NCBI RefSeq assembly: GCF_000024005.1
Contig: NC_013132.1
Location: 2,908,001 to 2,972,000, forward strand
Length of the DNA: 64,000 bases
Origin: Chitinophaga pinensis DSM 2588
GTDB taxonomy: Bacteria; Bacteroidota; Bacteroidia; Chitinophagales; Chitinophagaceae
Reading direction: 5' to 3'
Shown here: one piece after another, positions 44,410 to 53,292 of the stretch
How the letters are laid out: each line of letters begins with the position of its first letter
Position numbering within the stretch: position 1 is the stretch's first letter
The notes under the pieces: generated by a model
Databases searched by the model: none
What the model was told of the DNA's origin: nothing
Seen by the model: the letters and a program-made list of their open reading frames with translations, nothing else
Translations under genes and position numbers: made by a program

Positions 44410-45591
44410 ATGGAAACTTTGCAAACCTCTCAACAGACGGTACATGCTCCAGTGTCAGGTGGTGTTTCGGCAGTAACGGTTATACCGGTTACTACGAAAA
44501 AGCAGCTGGCTCAATTTATTGATTTTCCGCACGATCTGTACAAGGACGACAAGAATTACGTACCTGAGCTCTTTATTGCGCAGCGTGATCTCCTGAGTCC
44601 GAGTAAACATCCCTTTTATGAACATTCCAGCTTACAGGCATTCCTTGCCTTCAAGGGGAATAAGATCGTAGGGAGGATTGCAGCCATAGACAATAAGAAC
44701 CACAACGCTTTTAATAAAAAGAACGACGGCTTCTTCGGCTTCTTTGAATCTATCAACGACATTGAAGTGAGCCAGGCTTTGTTCCAGACAGCTACTACGT
44801 GGCTGAAGGAGCGTAAGCTGAGCACCATGATCGGCCCTGTTAACTTTTCTACGAATGAGACCTGCGGTCTCCTGATAGAAGGTTTTGACGGTCCGCCGGT
44901 AGTCATGATGCCCTATAATCCTCCATACTATAGTAAATTGATTGAACAGGCAGGGCTAACTGAAAATGTTTCCCTGCTTGCTTATAAGATCATTCCGCAG
45001 TACATGAACGATCGTCCTTACAGGATCATGGAAGTACTGCAGGAAAGACTGGCCAGACGTAATATCACTTTCCGTAAAGTCAACCTGAAGAAGTTTGACG
45101 AAGAAGTGAAAAAGATCCAGGCTATTTATAACAGCGCATGGGATAAAAACCTTGGTTTTGTACCGATGACCGACAAGGAATTTGAGTACCTGGCGAAGGA
45201 CCTGAAAATGATACTGGACCCTGAGTTCTGTATCATCGCTGAGGAGAATGGGAAAGCGATCGGTTTTGCACTGGCAATTCCTGATCTGAACCAGATCCTG
45301 ATCAAGATAAAGAGAGGTCGTTTATTACCGACCGGTATATTTAAGTTATTACTGGGTAAAAAGAAGATCAATGCTGTAAGGGTGTTGACACTCGGTGTAC
45401 TGGAACCTTACCGTAAACTGGGTATTGACGGTTGTCTGTATGGTGAACTGATGAAGACAGGAAGGGCAAAGAATGTAGCCTATGGCGAGGGTTCATGGAT
45501 ACTGGAAACCAATGAGTTGATGAATGCGGCGATGTTAGGCATCAATGCAGACTCTTATAGAAAATACAGGATTTACGAAAAAGAGATATGA
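44410..45591 (+). CDS. GNAT-like acyltransferase in ceramide operon (ceramide synthase candidate)
   Basis: A 393-residue protein with a GNAT-like fold: an N-terminal lobe (FIDFPHDLYKDDKNYVPE, then LAFKGNKIVGRIAAIDN) and a C-terminal one with VLTLGVLEPYRKLGIDGCLY, where the R-x-x-G-x-G/D pyrophosphate loop of GNATs is seen. Proteins of this kind are frequent next to spt in Bacteroidota. In Caulobacter the bacterial ceramide synthase (bCerS) is an acyltransferase of the GNAT superfamily, so N-acylation of the long-chain base is the most economical role here. That assignment is inference from position and fold. It starts at the spt stop with no gap and shares ATGA with the next gene. Confidence 0.7.
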   Translation: METLQTSQQTVHAPVSGGVSAVTVIPVTTKKQLAQFIDFPHDLYKDDKNYVPELFIAQRDLLSPSKHPFYEHSSLQAFLAFKGNKIVGRIAAIDNKNHNAFNKKNDGFFGFFESINDIEVSQALFQTATTWLKERKLSTMIGPVNFSTNETCGLLIEGFDGPPVVMMPYNPPYYSKLIEQAGLTENVSLLAYKIIPQYMNDRPYRIMEVLQERLARRNITFRKVNLKKFDEEVKKIQAIYNSAWDKNLGFVPMTDKEFEYLAKDLKMILDPEFCIIAEENGKAIGFALAIPDLNQILIKIKRGRLLPTGIFKLLLGKKKINAVRVLTLGVLEPYRKLGIDGCLYGELMKTGRAKNVAYGEGSWILETNELMNAAMLGINADSYRKYRIYEKEI

Positions 45592-46571
45592 AACCTCGCG
45601 TACTGATAACAGGTGCCAGCGGTTTTGTAGGATATCATCTGGTGGAGGCAGCCCTCGATGCAGGAATGGAAGTTTACGCTGCTGTTCGCGCATCGAGCAA
45701 TGTCTCCCACCTGAACCATTTACAGGTAAATTATGTTTATCCTGATTTCAGCCGCAAAGAGGCGCTGATAGAAATGATAAAAGAACACCGGTTTGATTAT
45801 ATTATCCACGGTGCAGGTATAACAAAAGCAAGGTCTTTAGACGAATATAACAAAGTTAATGCAGGGTATACCCAAAACCTGGCGCAGGCAGTCAGCGAGT
45901 CAGGCATACCGCTCAAGAAATTTTTATTTATCAGCAGTCTGGCGGCCGTAGGCCCCATCGCATATGATGCCAGCTGGCCCGTACCGGATGTAATAACACC
46001 CAGCCCGGTCACCAGTTACGGAAAAAGTAAATTACTGGCAGAAGAATTCCTGGGTGCTATTTCGAATGTACCCTGGGTTATATTAAGGCCCACTGCTGTA
46101 TACGGGCCGCGCGAAAGAGACCTTTTCGTATTGTTCAAAACATTCAGACGGGGTTTGGAACCTTATATGGGCAGAGGTGCCCAGTGGCTGAGTTTTGTGT
46201 ATGTAAAAGACCTCGCAGATGCAGCTATACTGGCGTTAAAGGCGCCGGTATCAGGAGTCGCTTATAACATTTCAGATGGTAACAGTTACGATCGTTACGC
46301 ACTGGCAGCGATTATCAAACAACACCTGAAGCTGCGCACACTTCGCATTCATTTGCCTTTGCCTGTCATTAAGATCGTTGCCGCTATTTCAGAAAAGGTG
46401 AGTCGTGGCGCTCCTTTACTGAATAAGGATAAACTCAACGAGCTGACGGCTGCAAACTGGAATTGTAATATAGATAGCATACGCCGGGACCTGGGTTACC
46501 AACCGCGCTATAATCTTGAAAAAGGTATGCAGGAAACCCTGGACTGGTACTCGGCCAATAAGTGGTTTTAG
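45588..46571 (+). CDS. Extended SDR (NAD-dependent epimerase/dehydratase), ceramide reductase candidate
   Basis: A 327-residue extended short-chain dehydrogenase. The dinucleotide motif is ITGASGFVGYHLVEA, the active-site Tyr/Lys are in SYGKSKLLAEEF (Y-x3-K), and the C-terminal segment is as in NAD-dependent epimerases. In Caulobacter, CerR of this family reduces the 3-keto group of the ceramide precursor, and its gene lies beside spt. The same role is inferred here: reduction of 3-keto-dihydroceramide or 3-ketosphinganine with NAD(P)H. The start overlaps the preceding gene (ATGA), and the next gene follows after 31 bases. Confidence 0.8.
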   Translation: MKPRVLITGASGFVGYHLVEAALDAGMEVYAAVRASSNVSHLNHLQVNYVYPDFSRKEALIEMIKEHRFDYIIHGAGITKARSLDEYNKVNAGYTQNLAQAVSESGIPLKKFLFISSLAAVGPIAYDASWPVPDVITPSPVTSYGKSKLLAEEFLGAISNVPWVILRPTAVYGPRERDLFVLFKTFRRGLEPYMGRGAQWLSFVYVKDLADAAILALKAPVSGVAYNISDGNSYDRYALAAIIKQHLKLRTLRIHLPLPVIKIVAAISEKVSRGAPLLNKDKLNELTAANWNCNIDSIRRDLGYQPRYNLEKGMQETLDWYSANKWF

Positions 46572-46602
46572 ATTAAAACAGAAAATATAAGTTAACAATT
46601 TT

Positions 46603-47928
46603 ATGAAACATCAAATTAAAGAAGCAAAAGGTAAGCTGGGTGTTTTGATGCCAGGCCTTGGCGCGGTGGCCACAACATTCATCGCCGGGGTAGAGGCAGT
46701 TAAGAAGGGATTAGCACAGCCCATCGGTTCCGTCGCTCAGATGGGACATATCCGACTGGGTAAAAGAACTGACAACAGGAACCCGCTGATCAAAGACTTT
46801 GTGTCTTTAGCAAGTCTGAATGATCTGGTATTTGGTGGTTGGGATGTATACGAAGACAACGTATACACAGCAGCTGTAAAAGCTGAAGTGCTGGACAGAT
46901 TCCAGCTGGAAGCGATCAAACCTGAACTGGAAGCCATTGTTCCAATGAAGGCCGCTTTCGATAAAAACTTTGTTAAAAATCTTGACGGTACACACGTTAA
47001 AGATAACAAAACCCGTTACGAGCTGGCACAGGCCGTAATAGAAGATATTAAGAATTTCCAGAAAGAAAAAGGCTGCGACCGTGTTGTAATGGTATGGTGC
47101 GGTTCTACCGAGATCTATCACGAAGCGGCAGACGTACATATGTCCCTCGCGGCTTTCGAACAGGGTCTGAAAGATAACGACCTGCGTATCGCGCCGAGCA
47201 TGATCTATGCTTATGCAGCGTTAACATTAGGTGTTCCTTTCGCAAACGGTGCTCCTAACCTGACCTGCGACATCCCTGCCCTGATCGAACTGTCTAAAAA
47301 GACAAAAACTCCGATCGCAGGTAAAGATTTCAAAACCGGACAGACCCTGATGAAGACCATCCTGGCTCCAGGTCTGACTGCACGTGCACTGGGTATGGAA
47401 GGCTGGTTCTCCACCAACATCCTGGGTAACCGTGACGGATGGGTACTGGACGATCCGGATAACTTCAAAACCAAAGAAGTTTCCAAGCTGGGCGTACTGG
47501 AAGACATCCTGCTGCCGGAAGAAAATCCTGAACTGTATGGTGATATGTACCACAAGATCAGGATCAACTATTATCCTCCACGCAAGGATAATAAAGAGAG
47601 CTGGGATAACATTGACATCATCGGCTGGATGGGCTACAAAATGCAGATCAAGATCAACTTCCTCTGCCGTGACTCCATCCTGGCTGCGCCAATCGTTCTG
47701 GACCTCGCACTGTTCATCGACTTCGCTAAACGCGCAGGTATGAGCGGTATCCAGGAATGGCTGTCTTTCTATCTGAAGTCTCCGCAAACAGCTCCAGGTC
47801 TGCGGCCTGAGCATGACATCTTCAAACAGCTCATCAAACTGCAGAATACACTGCGTTACCTGATGGGTGAAGATCTGATCACGCACCTGGGTCTGGATTA
47901 TTATGAAGGTATTTTAAACGAAGAATGA
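46603..47928 (+). CDS. ino1: myo-Inositol-1-phosphate synthase
   Basis: A 441-residue enzyme of the inositol-3-phosphate synthase (MIPS) family. It has the Rossmann start KLGVLMPGLGAVATTFIAGV, the NAD-site-near motif FGGWDVYEDNVYTAA, and the catalytic core GNRDGWVLDDPDNFKTKE plus KIRINYYPPRKDNKESWDNI. It isomerises glucose-6-phosphate to inositol-3-phosphate (also named 1-L-myo-inositol-1-phosphate) with NAD as a bound cofactor. It supplies the headgroup for the CDP-alcohol phosphatidyltransferase four genes downstream. Its stop overlaps the PgpA gene (ATGA). The codon usage and base composition are close to those of its neighbours, so no recent transfer is suggested. Confidence 0.93.
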   Translation: MKHQIKEAKGKLGVLMPGLGAVATTFIAGVEAVKKGLAQPIGSVAQMGHIRLGKRTDNRNPLIKDFVSLASLNDLVFGGWDVYEDNVYTAAVKAEVLDRFQLEAIKPELEAIVPMKAAFDKNFVKNLDGTHVKDNKTRYELAQAVIEDIKNFQKEKGCDRVVMVWCGSTEIYHEAADVHMSLAAFEQGLKDNDLRIAPSMIYAYAALTLGVPFANGAPNLTCDIPALIELSKKTKTPIAGKDFKTGQTLMKTILAPGLTARALGMEGWFSTNILGNRDGWVLDDPDNFKTKEVSKLGVLEDILLPEENPELYGDMYHKIRINYYPPRKDNKESWDNIDIIGWMGYKMQIKINFLCRDSILAAPIVLDLALFIDFAKRAGMSGIQEWLSFYLKSPQTAPGLRPEHDIFKQLIKLQNTLRYLMGEDLITHLGLDYYEGILNEE

Positions 47929-48389
47929 TCCGAATTCACAAAATATTCGCTACCAGCCTGGGTATAGGCTACATCGGCAAAGGCGGGGGCACAGTCGCAG
48001 CGGCTGTGGCAGCGCTCTGCTGGTACCTTGCACTGGCTGGTAGTGCATTTGCAGGCCTTTGGCCATTAGTATTCACCGTAGCCATCACCGTGCTCGGTAT
48101 CTGGTCCGGTAATGAAGTAGAGCCTTACTGGGGTAAGGATGATAAGAAAGTAGTGATAGATGAAGTGGCCGGTATGTGTGTCAGTCTGCTGTTTTTACCG
48201 GTAAATTACTGGTATGTGCTGGCCGGACTGGTATTATTCAGATTCTTTGATATCGTTAAGCCATTAGGCATCCGCCGCACCGAACAACTGAACGGTGGTC
48301 TGGGGGTAATGATGGACGACGTGGTAGCAGGGATATATACAAACTTGTTACTGCAGATTGCCTATCACAGTAACCTTTTTGGAGGATGA
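47925..48389 (+). CDS. pgpA: PgpA-family phosphatase (phosphatidylinositol-phosphate phosphatase candidate)
   Basis: A 154-residue membrane phosphatase of the phosphatidylglycerophosphatase A family. IGYIGKGGGTVAAAVAA near the N-terminus, VVIDEVAGMCVSLLFLP in the middle, and FRFFDIVKPLGIRRTE with GLGVMMDDVVAGIYTN at the end are the conserved blocks, with the acidic residues (DE, DD) for metal. PgpA normally removes phosphate from phosphatidylglycerophosphate. Between inositol synthase and inositol-lipid transferase it more likely dephosphorylates phosphatidylinositol-phosphate to phosphatidylinositol. This is context-based inference, consistent with the inositol-lipid pathway described in gut Bacteroidota. 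It overlaps genes on both sides by four bases. Confidence 0.88.
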   Translation: MIRIHKIFATSLGIGYIGKGGGTVAAAVAALCWYLALAGSAFAGLWPLVFTVAITVLGIWSGNEVEPYWGKDDKKVVIDEVAGMCVSLLFLPVNYWYVLAGLVLFRFFDIVKPLGIRRTEQLNGGLGVMMDDVVAGIYTNLLLQIAYHSNLFGG

Positions 48390-48787
48390 TTAAATTTTTA
48401 AAGGCGCAGGCCTCCTCATTAATAGCAACAGGTGTGGACTTTACCATAGTAGTCCTGCTTTCCGCGCTGGCCGGAGAATGGTCAGCCGGTGTTAATGTGA
48501 TCGGCGCCCTGTCTGGCGGTATAGCCAACTTTATGATCAACAGGCAATGGGTCTTTAACAGGGAAAAAGGAGCAATAGGAGGGCAGGCATTGCGCTATGG
48601 TATCACCTGGGTGGGAAACATGCTGTTAAATACAGCAGGCGTGTGGTTGGTACTGCACTTTACAGGATGGCACGATGTTTCGAATAAAGAAACAGCGCTT
48701 AGATTATCCATCGTAAAGTTGTCGGTTTCGTTGCTGGTTGGTTTTACTTACAGTTATATAATGCAGAAGCGATTCGTTTTTAAATGA
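48386..48787 (+). CDS. GtrA family membrane protein
   Basis: A 133-residue protein with four transmembrane helices. It has the GtrA pattern: FLKAQASSLIATGVDFTIVV at the start, GGIANFMINRQWVFN in the middle, and a YSYIMQKRFVF tail. GtrA proteins are thought to flip or present polyprenyl-linked sugars, or act as small membrane translocators. In this operon it might help move an inositol- or sugar-lipid across the inner membrane. Start overlaps the pgpA stop (ATGA), so it is translated with the pathway genes. Role here is inferred from position. Confidence 0.83.
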   Translation: MIKFLKAQASSLIATGVDFTIVVLLSALAGEWSAGVNVIGALSGGIANFMINRQWVFNREKGAIGGQALRYGITWVGNMLLNTAGVWLVLHFTGWHDVSNKETALRLSIVKLSVSLLVGFTYSYIMQKRFVFK

Positions 48788-48797
48788 TGTTAGATAG

Positions 48798-51344
48798 ATG
48801 AATGGTAGTAAAAATATTAGTTTAGGTCTTTTGTTATTGCTTACGCTCGGCTTTAGTTCAGTATTTGCACAAACAACGACAGTTAAGGGGCTTGTTACCG
48901 ATAAATCGGGCTCCCCTTTGCCATTTGTAAGCGTTTTTGTGCCTGGTACATCCTTCGGTATCTCAACAGATGCCGCAGGCCGGTACGAATTACAGTTTGA
49001 TAGCCCAAAAGATAGTGTGCGCTTTTCCCTCATGGGGTATAAAGCGGTGACAATACGCATACAAAAAGGACAGGAGCAGGTACGGAACATGATACTCGAC
49101 AACGGAGCTAAACAGCTCACCGAGTTTGTCGTGAAGCGTAAGAAAGAGCGATACAGAAACAAAGACAATCCGGCTGTAGAGTTGATCCGACTGGTCATTG
49201 ATAATAAATCAAAGAACAGAATGGAACACTACGACTATGCGAATTATAACCAGTACGAAAAGCTGGAATTTGCATTGAGTAATCTCTCCGAAAAGATACA
49301 GAACAGCCGCTTTACCCGCAAATACAAATTTGTGTTCGAAAACCAGGATACGACCAAAATGGCCGGCCGCTCGCTGCTGCCCATGTACCTGGAAGAAAAA
49401 CTCGCAGATGTCTATTTCCGGAAGGATCCAGAGAAAAAGAAAACAATCATCACTGCTGATAAGAAAGTCAGCTTTGAGAATTATATTGACAACCGTGGTC
49501 TGAGTGCTTATCTGAACCACATCTACCAGGATGTGGATATCTATGATAACAACATGATGCTGTTCACCAACCAGTTCCTCAGCCCGATCGCCAACGCAGG
49601 TCCCACCTTTTACAGATATTATATCGCTGATACGATCGTGACGGCAGACAGCTCCAAACTGATCGTACTGGAATTCTATCCGCGTAATAAAACGGACAGG
49701 TTACTGGAAGGTAAACTGTATATCACGCTCGATGGCAACTACGCCATCCAGAAAGCGGATATGACGGCGAATAAAGAGATCAACCTGAACTTTATCCGTG
49801 ATTTCCACCTGTATATGGACTTTGAGAAGACTCCGGACGGGCGTTATTTCATGAATAAAAATACCCTGATGGCGGATTTCGGTCTGTTTAAGGGAAGCAG
49901 CGGCCTCTATGGGGAACGTACCGTTTCCATCAAAAACATGGTAATCAATAAGCCGATGCCGGATGGCTTCTATGCAGGAACAGCCGTCGTGCAGAATGAA
50001 GACCAGGTGCAGAAACCGGATAGCTTCTGGATCGCGAACAGGCATGATAGTCTGACGACCGCAGAATCCAAGGTATATCAGAATATTGATAGTCTGCAGA
50101 ACATGAAATCCTTCAAACGGACCCTGGATATCGCCACCTTCCTGCTGGCAGGATGGAAGAGCGCAGGGCCCAAATTTGAAATAGGTCCGGTAAATACCTT
50201 CTATAACTTCAACCCGGTAGAAGGTTTTCGTCTGAGACTGGGTGGTAGAACGACGCCTAAATTCAATAAGAGTCTCTACCTGGAGGGCTACACCGCCTAC
50301 GGTTTCAAGGATGAAAAGTGGAAATATTACTTCGGAGGTTCTTATGCCTTCAACCATAAGTCTATTTACGACTGGCCGGTACGCGCCCTCAAGGCAAGTT
50401 ACCAGCACGATACCAAGATTCCGGGTCAGGAACTGCAGTTCGTACAGGAAGATAACTTCCTGTTGTCCTTCAAACGTGGTAATAACGATAAATGGCTGTA
50501 CAACGACATTTACAGGTTGTTTTACCTCCACGAATTTGACAACCACTCATCCTTCCAGCTTGGATTCAAACACTGGGGACAGACGCCGGCAGGTACCCTG
50601 TCTTATTATAAAGGGCTTACCCAGTCAGACAGCGTAAAGAAGATCACCACAGCAGAACTGTCACTCGAACTGCGCTGGGCGCCGCACGAGGAGTTCTACC
50701 AGGGTAAGAACTTCAGAATACCCATCCCCAACAAATATCCTATTTTTACATTCAGAGCGATCGCAGGAGTTAAGGGCCTGTTCAACAGCGGCTACAATTA
50801 CCAGAATCTTTCCCTGAATATTTATAAGATGGTATTCCTGGGACAGCTGGGTTACAGTGAGGTCGTTGCAGAAGGTGGCATGATCTTCGGTAAGGTACCA
50901 TATCCTTTGCTGACCATTCACAGAGCGAACCAGTCATATGCTTATCAGTTACAATCGTATAACCTGATGAACTTCCTGGAGTTTGTGAGTGACCGCTATG
51001 CAGGGATAAATATTGACCATAACTTTAACGGATTTATTTTCAATAAGATACCTTTGCTGAAGAAACTGAAGTGGCGTGAAGTAGCAACCATAAAAGTACT
51101 TTATGGTGGATTGAGCAAAGAAAATGACCCACGTCAGGATCCGTCAAAGATCCAGTTCTCCAATTATGCAGATGGAACGCCGATTACCTATACTTTAGGT
51201 AGGGAGCCATATGTAGAAGGTAGTGTTGGTGTTTCTAATATATTCAAATTACTCAGGCTTGACCTGGTAAAAAGGTTTACTTATCTGGACAACCCTCTTA
51301 TTTCCAACTGGGGTATCAGAGGAAGGGTCAGATTTGATTTTTAA
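48798..51344 (+). CDS. DUF5686 outer-membrane-type protein with carboxypeptidase-like regulatory domain
   Basis: An 848-residue exported protein. A signal peptide (LLLLLTLGFSSVFA-QTT) leads into a carboxypeptidase-like regulatory domain at about 27-105 (VKGLVTDKSGSPLPFVSVFV, GYKAVTIRI). The remaining part is DUF5686, rich in aromatic beta-strands and ending FGIRGRVRFDF-like (WGIRGRVRFDF), as outer-membrane beta-barrels do. DUF5686 proteins are common in Bacteroidota, function unknown. Placed inside the lipid operon, it may move or anchor sphingolipids in the outer membrane. It begins 10 bases after gtrA. No TonB-box plug is seen. Confidence 0.83.
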   Translation: MNGSKNISLGLLLLLTLGFSSVFAQTTTVKGLVTDKSGSPLPFVSVFVPGTSFGISTDAAGRYELQFDSPKDSVRFSLMGYKAVTIRIQKGQEQVRNMILDNGAKQLTEFVVKRKKERYRNKDNPAVELIRLVIDNKSKNRMEHYDYANYNQYEKLEFALSNLSEKIQNSRFTRKYKFVFENQDTTKMAGRSLLPMYLEEKLADVYFRKDPEKKKTIITADKKVSFENYIDNRGLSAYLNHIYQDVDIYDNNMMLFTNQFLSPIANAGPTFYRYYIADTIVTADSSKLIVLEFYPRNKTDRLLEGKLYITLDGNYAIQKADMTANKEINLNFIRDFHLYMDFEKTPDGRYFMNKNTLMADFGLFKGSSGLYGERTVSIKNMVINKPMPDGFYAGTAVVQNEDQVQKPDSFWIANRHDSLTTAESKVYQNIDSLQNMKSFKRTLDIATFLLAGWKSAGPKFEIGPVNTFYNFNPVEGFRLRLGGRTTPKFNKSLYLEGYTAYGFKDEKWKYYFGGSYAFNHKSIYDWPVRALKASYQHDTKIPGQELQFVQEDNFLLSFKRGNNDKWLYNDIYRLFYLHEFDNHSSFQLGFKHWGQTPAGTLSYYKGLTQSDSVKKITTAELSLELRWAPHEEFYQGKNFRIPIPNKYPIFTFRAIAGVKGLFNSGYNYQNLSLNIYKMVFLGQLGYSEVVAEGGMIFGKVPYPLLTIHRANQSYAYQLQSYNLMNFLEFVSDRYAGINIDHNFNGFIFNKIPLLKKLKWREVATIKVLYGGLSKENDPRQDPSKIQFSNYADGTPITYTLGREPYVEGSVGVSNIFKLLRLDLVKRFTYLDNPLISNWGIRGRVRFDF

Positions 51345-51366
51345 TTGATGTTTTCAATCGTAAGCC

Positions 51367-52644
51367 ATGAAAAAACGATTCAGAGATAAACTACAGCAAG
51401 CAATTTACGTAGTGATCAACCCTTTCGTAAAAGGGCTGATTAAAATGGGGCTGACGCCAAATGCTGTCACCCTCATTGGTTTCCTGCTGAATATAGGTGT
51501 TGTTGTAATTTTTGTGACAGGCGTAGAGGAAGGTAACAGAGGCGACTTGTCATATGTAGGATGGGCCGGCGGTCTGATCCTTTTTGCCGGATTATTTGAT
51601 ATGCTGGATGGCCAGGTAGCCCGTTTGGGAAACATGGGGTCGCGTTTCGGCGCTTTATTTGACTCCGTACTGGACCGTTACAGTGAAATGGTGCTGTTCC
51701 TGGGTATCTGTTATTACCTGATCGGTCACCACTACTTCCTGAGCTCCATATTCGCTTTCATCGCCCTGATCGGCTCCATGATGGTGAGCTATACCAGAGC
51801 GCGTGCAGAAGGACTGGGTATCGAGTGTAAAGGCGGATTAATGCAGCGTCCTGAAAGAATTGTGATCATATCCCTTTCAGCGATCGCCTGTGGGGTGACT
51901 TCTCACTTTATCGGAGGCGACTATAAACTGTTCATTCCGGGCATTCCTTTCCATGTATTTGAGACGATTTCGATCTTCACTTTCCCGCTGTTTATTATGG
52001 CCATTATGACCAATATCACTGCAGTAGGTCGTATCCTCGATGCGAAGAAAGCGATCGATAAGCAGGATCAGGTGACCCGTGTTATCAGAAGCGCTACCAC
52101 CACACCGGTGATCGCCCTGCTGATCATGGTACTACCCGTTATGGCAATGGCAAAGCCAGCCGGACAAGTGGTGAAAGAACCCAGCTTTCCTGTACCGACA
52201 GGTATCCCGACCATGCTGTTTTATATGCAGCGTACGCCTAATGCGAATACCATCGTGTATGACCTGAACATTCAGAAAGACGGTACACTCGATGAAGATG
52301 AGCCCGTAAATATTTACTGGATCAGATATACAGAGAATAGTGAAAAGAAGGGATTAAACTATATACAACGTAAATTTGCATACGGTCTGAAGGTAAAACA
52401 AGTTTCTAAAGACAAGTATGAATTGCGTTCTGTAGCCTATGACACAAAGAAGTTATACCTGATGAAATCTGCTGAAGGTCAATACCATATATACACCCAG
52501 ATCGGTAGTGTAATGGCTCAGCTGAACAGAATATATCTTCACATTGAAGGAGGTTCCTTCTGGCGACCAAATGTCGTATACATAGAAATGAAAGGAATAG
52601 ATCCAGCCACAGGCAGAGAAATCAAGCAGCAATTCAAGCCCTAG
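51367..52644 (+). CDS. CDP-alcohol phosphatidyltransferase fused to DUF4833 (PIP synthase candidate)
   Basis: A 425-residue fusion. Residues 1-235 are a CDP-alcohol phosphatidyltransferase with the full motif D81-G-x2-A-R86-x8-G95-x3-D99-x3-D103 and about six membrane helices. A hydrophobic segment at about 243-259 (TPVIALLIMVLPVMAMA) looks like the signal sequence of what was once a separate exported protein. Residues 260-425 are DUF4833, predicted periplasmic. The enzyme part should join CDP-diacylglycerol to inositol phosphate, giving phosphatidylinositol-phosphate; the PgpA-like protein would then remove the phosphate. The specificity is inferred from the inositol synthase in the same operon. 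DUF4833 has no known reaction. Confidence 0.88.
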   Translation: MKKRFRDKLQQAIYVVINPFVKGLIKMGLTPNAVTLIGFLLNIGVVVIFVTGVEEGNRGDLSYVGWAGGLILFAGLFDMLDGQVARLGNMGSRFGALFDSVLDRYSEMVLFLGICYYLIGHHYFLSSIFAFIALIGSMMVSYTRARAEGLGIECKGGLMQRPERIVIISLSAIACGVTSHFIGGDYKLFIPGIPFHVFETISIFTFPLFIMAIMTNITAVGRILDAKKAIDKQDQVTRVIRSATTTPVIALLIMVLPVMAMAKPAGQVVKEPSFPVPTGIPTMLFYMQRTPNANTIVYDLNIQKDGTLDEDEPVNIYWIRYTENSEKKGLNYIQRKFAYGLKVKQVSKDKYELRSVAYDTKKLYLMKSAEGQYHIYTQIGSVMAQLNRIYLHIEGGSFWRPNVVYIEMKGIDPATGREIKQQFKP

Positions 52645-52665
52645 TTGATTGTTAAATTCGCAACG

Positions 52666-53286
52666 ATGAGTAATAGACATTACGTTTCCAACTCTCATGA
52701 GTCTACTCAGATGTTTAAGAGTAGCCTTTTTGAGAAGCTATCAAAAGTTCATTTCAGCGTTCCGCTGTTTTTATACATCCCCGTTATCGCCTGGTGCTGC
52801 TGGACAGCCCTGTTTGTAGAGCAATCCGGTGTAATCCTCTGGGCCCTGTGCGTAGCAGCGGGTCTGTTCGTATGGTCATTTGTGGAGTATGTGATGCACC
52901 GCTTTGTATTCCATTTCGAGCCATCCTCTAAATGGGGCAGAAGACTGCACTTCATTTTCCATGGTGTACACCATGATTATCCAAACGATGCACTGCGCCT
53001 GGTATTGCCTCCTTCTGTGAGCATTCCACTGGCGACAGGCTTCTTTTTTCTGTTCAAGAGTTTTATACCTGAAGTATATTTCTATGGTTTCTTTGCAGGC
53101 TTTATAGCCGGATATCTTTTCTACGATATCTCCCACTATGCCCTGCATCATTTCAATTTCAAAGCCAGGTTCTGGAAGAAGTTAAAGAAACACCACATGA
53201 TGCATCATTATGCCGATGCTACCAGGGGATATGGCGTAAGCTCATCCTTCTGGGACAAGATCTTCAGGTCAGATTTTCAAAAGTGA
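52666..53286 (+). CDS. Fatty acid hydroxylase/sterol desaturase family protein (sphingolipid hydroxylase candidate)
   Basis: A 206-residue membrane di-iron enzyme. The His motifs are VMHRFVFHFE, HFIFHGVHHDYP, DISHYALHHFNF and HHMMHHYAD, which fit the H-x3-4-H / H-x2-3-HH / HH pattern of FA2H/Scs7 hydroxylases. It should hydroxylate the fatty acyl chain or long-chain base of ceramide with O2. The frame opens upstream at a TTG (52645), but the ATG at 52666 is used. It lies six bases before the PAP2 gene. The O2 demand implies that the modification occurs only under aerobic growth. Confidence 0.88.
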   Translation: MSNRHYVSNSHESTQMFKSSLFEKLSKVHFSVPLFLYIPVIAWCCWTALFVEQSGVILWALCVAAGLFVWSFVEYVMHRFVFHFEPSSKWGRRLHFIFHGVHHDYPNDALRLVLPPSVSIPLATGFFFLFKSFIPEVYFYGFFAGFIAGYLFYDISHYALHHFNFKARFWKKLKKHHMMHHYADATRGYGVSSSFWDKIFRSDFQK

Positions 53287-53292
53287 GATAAG

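Noticed and set aside
49701..50546. A 281-codon open frame on the minus strand inside the DUF5686 gene
   Set aside because: Antisense shadow of DUF5686, which has a signal peptide and family signature.
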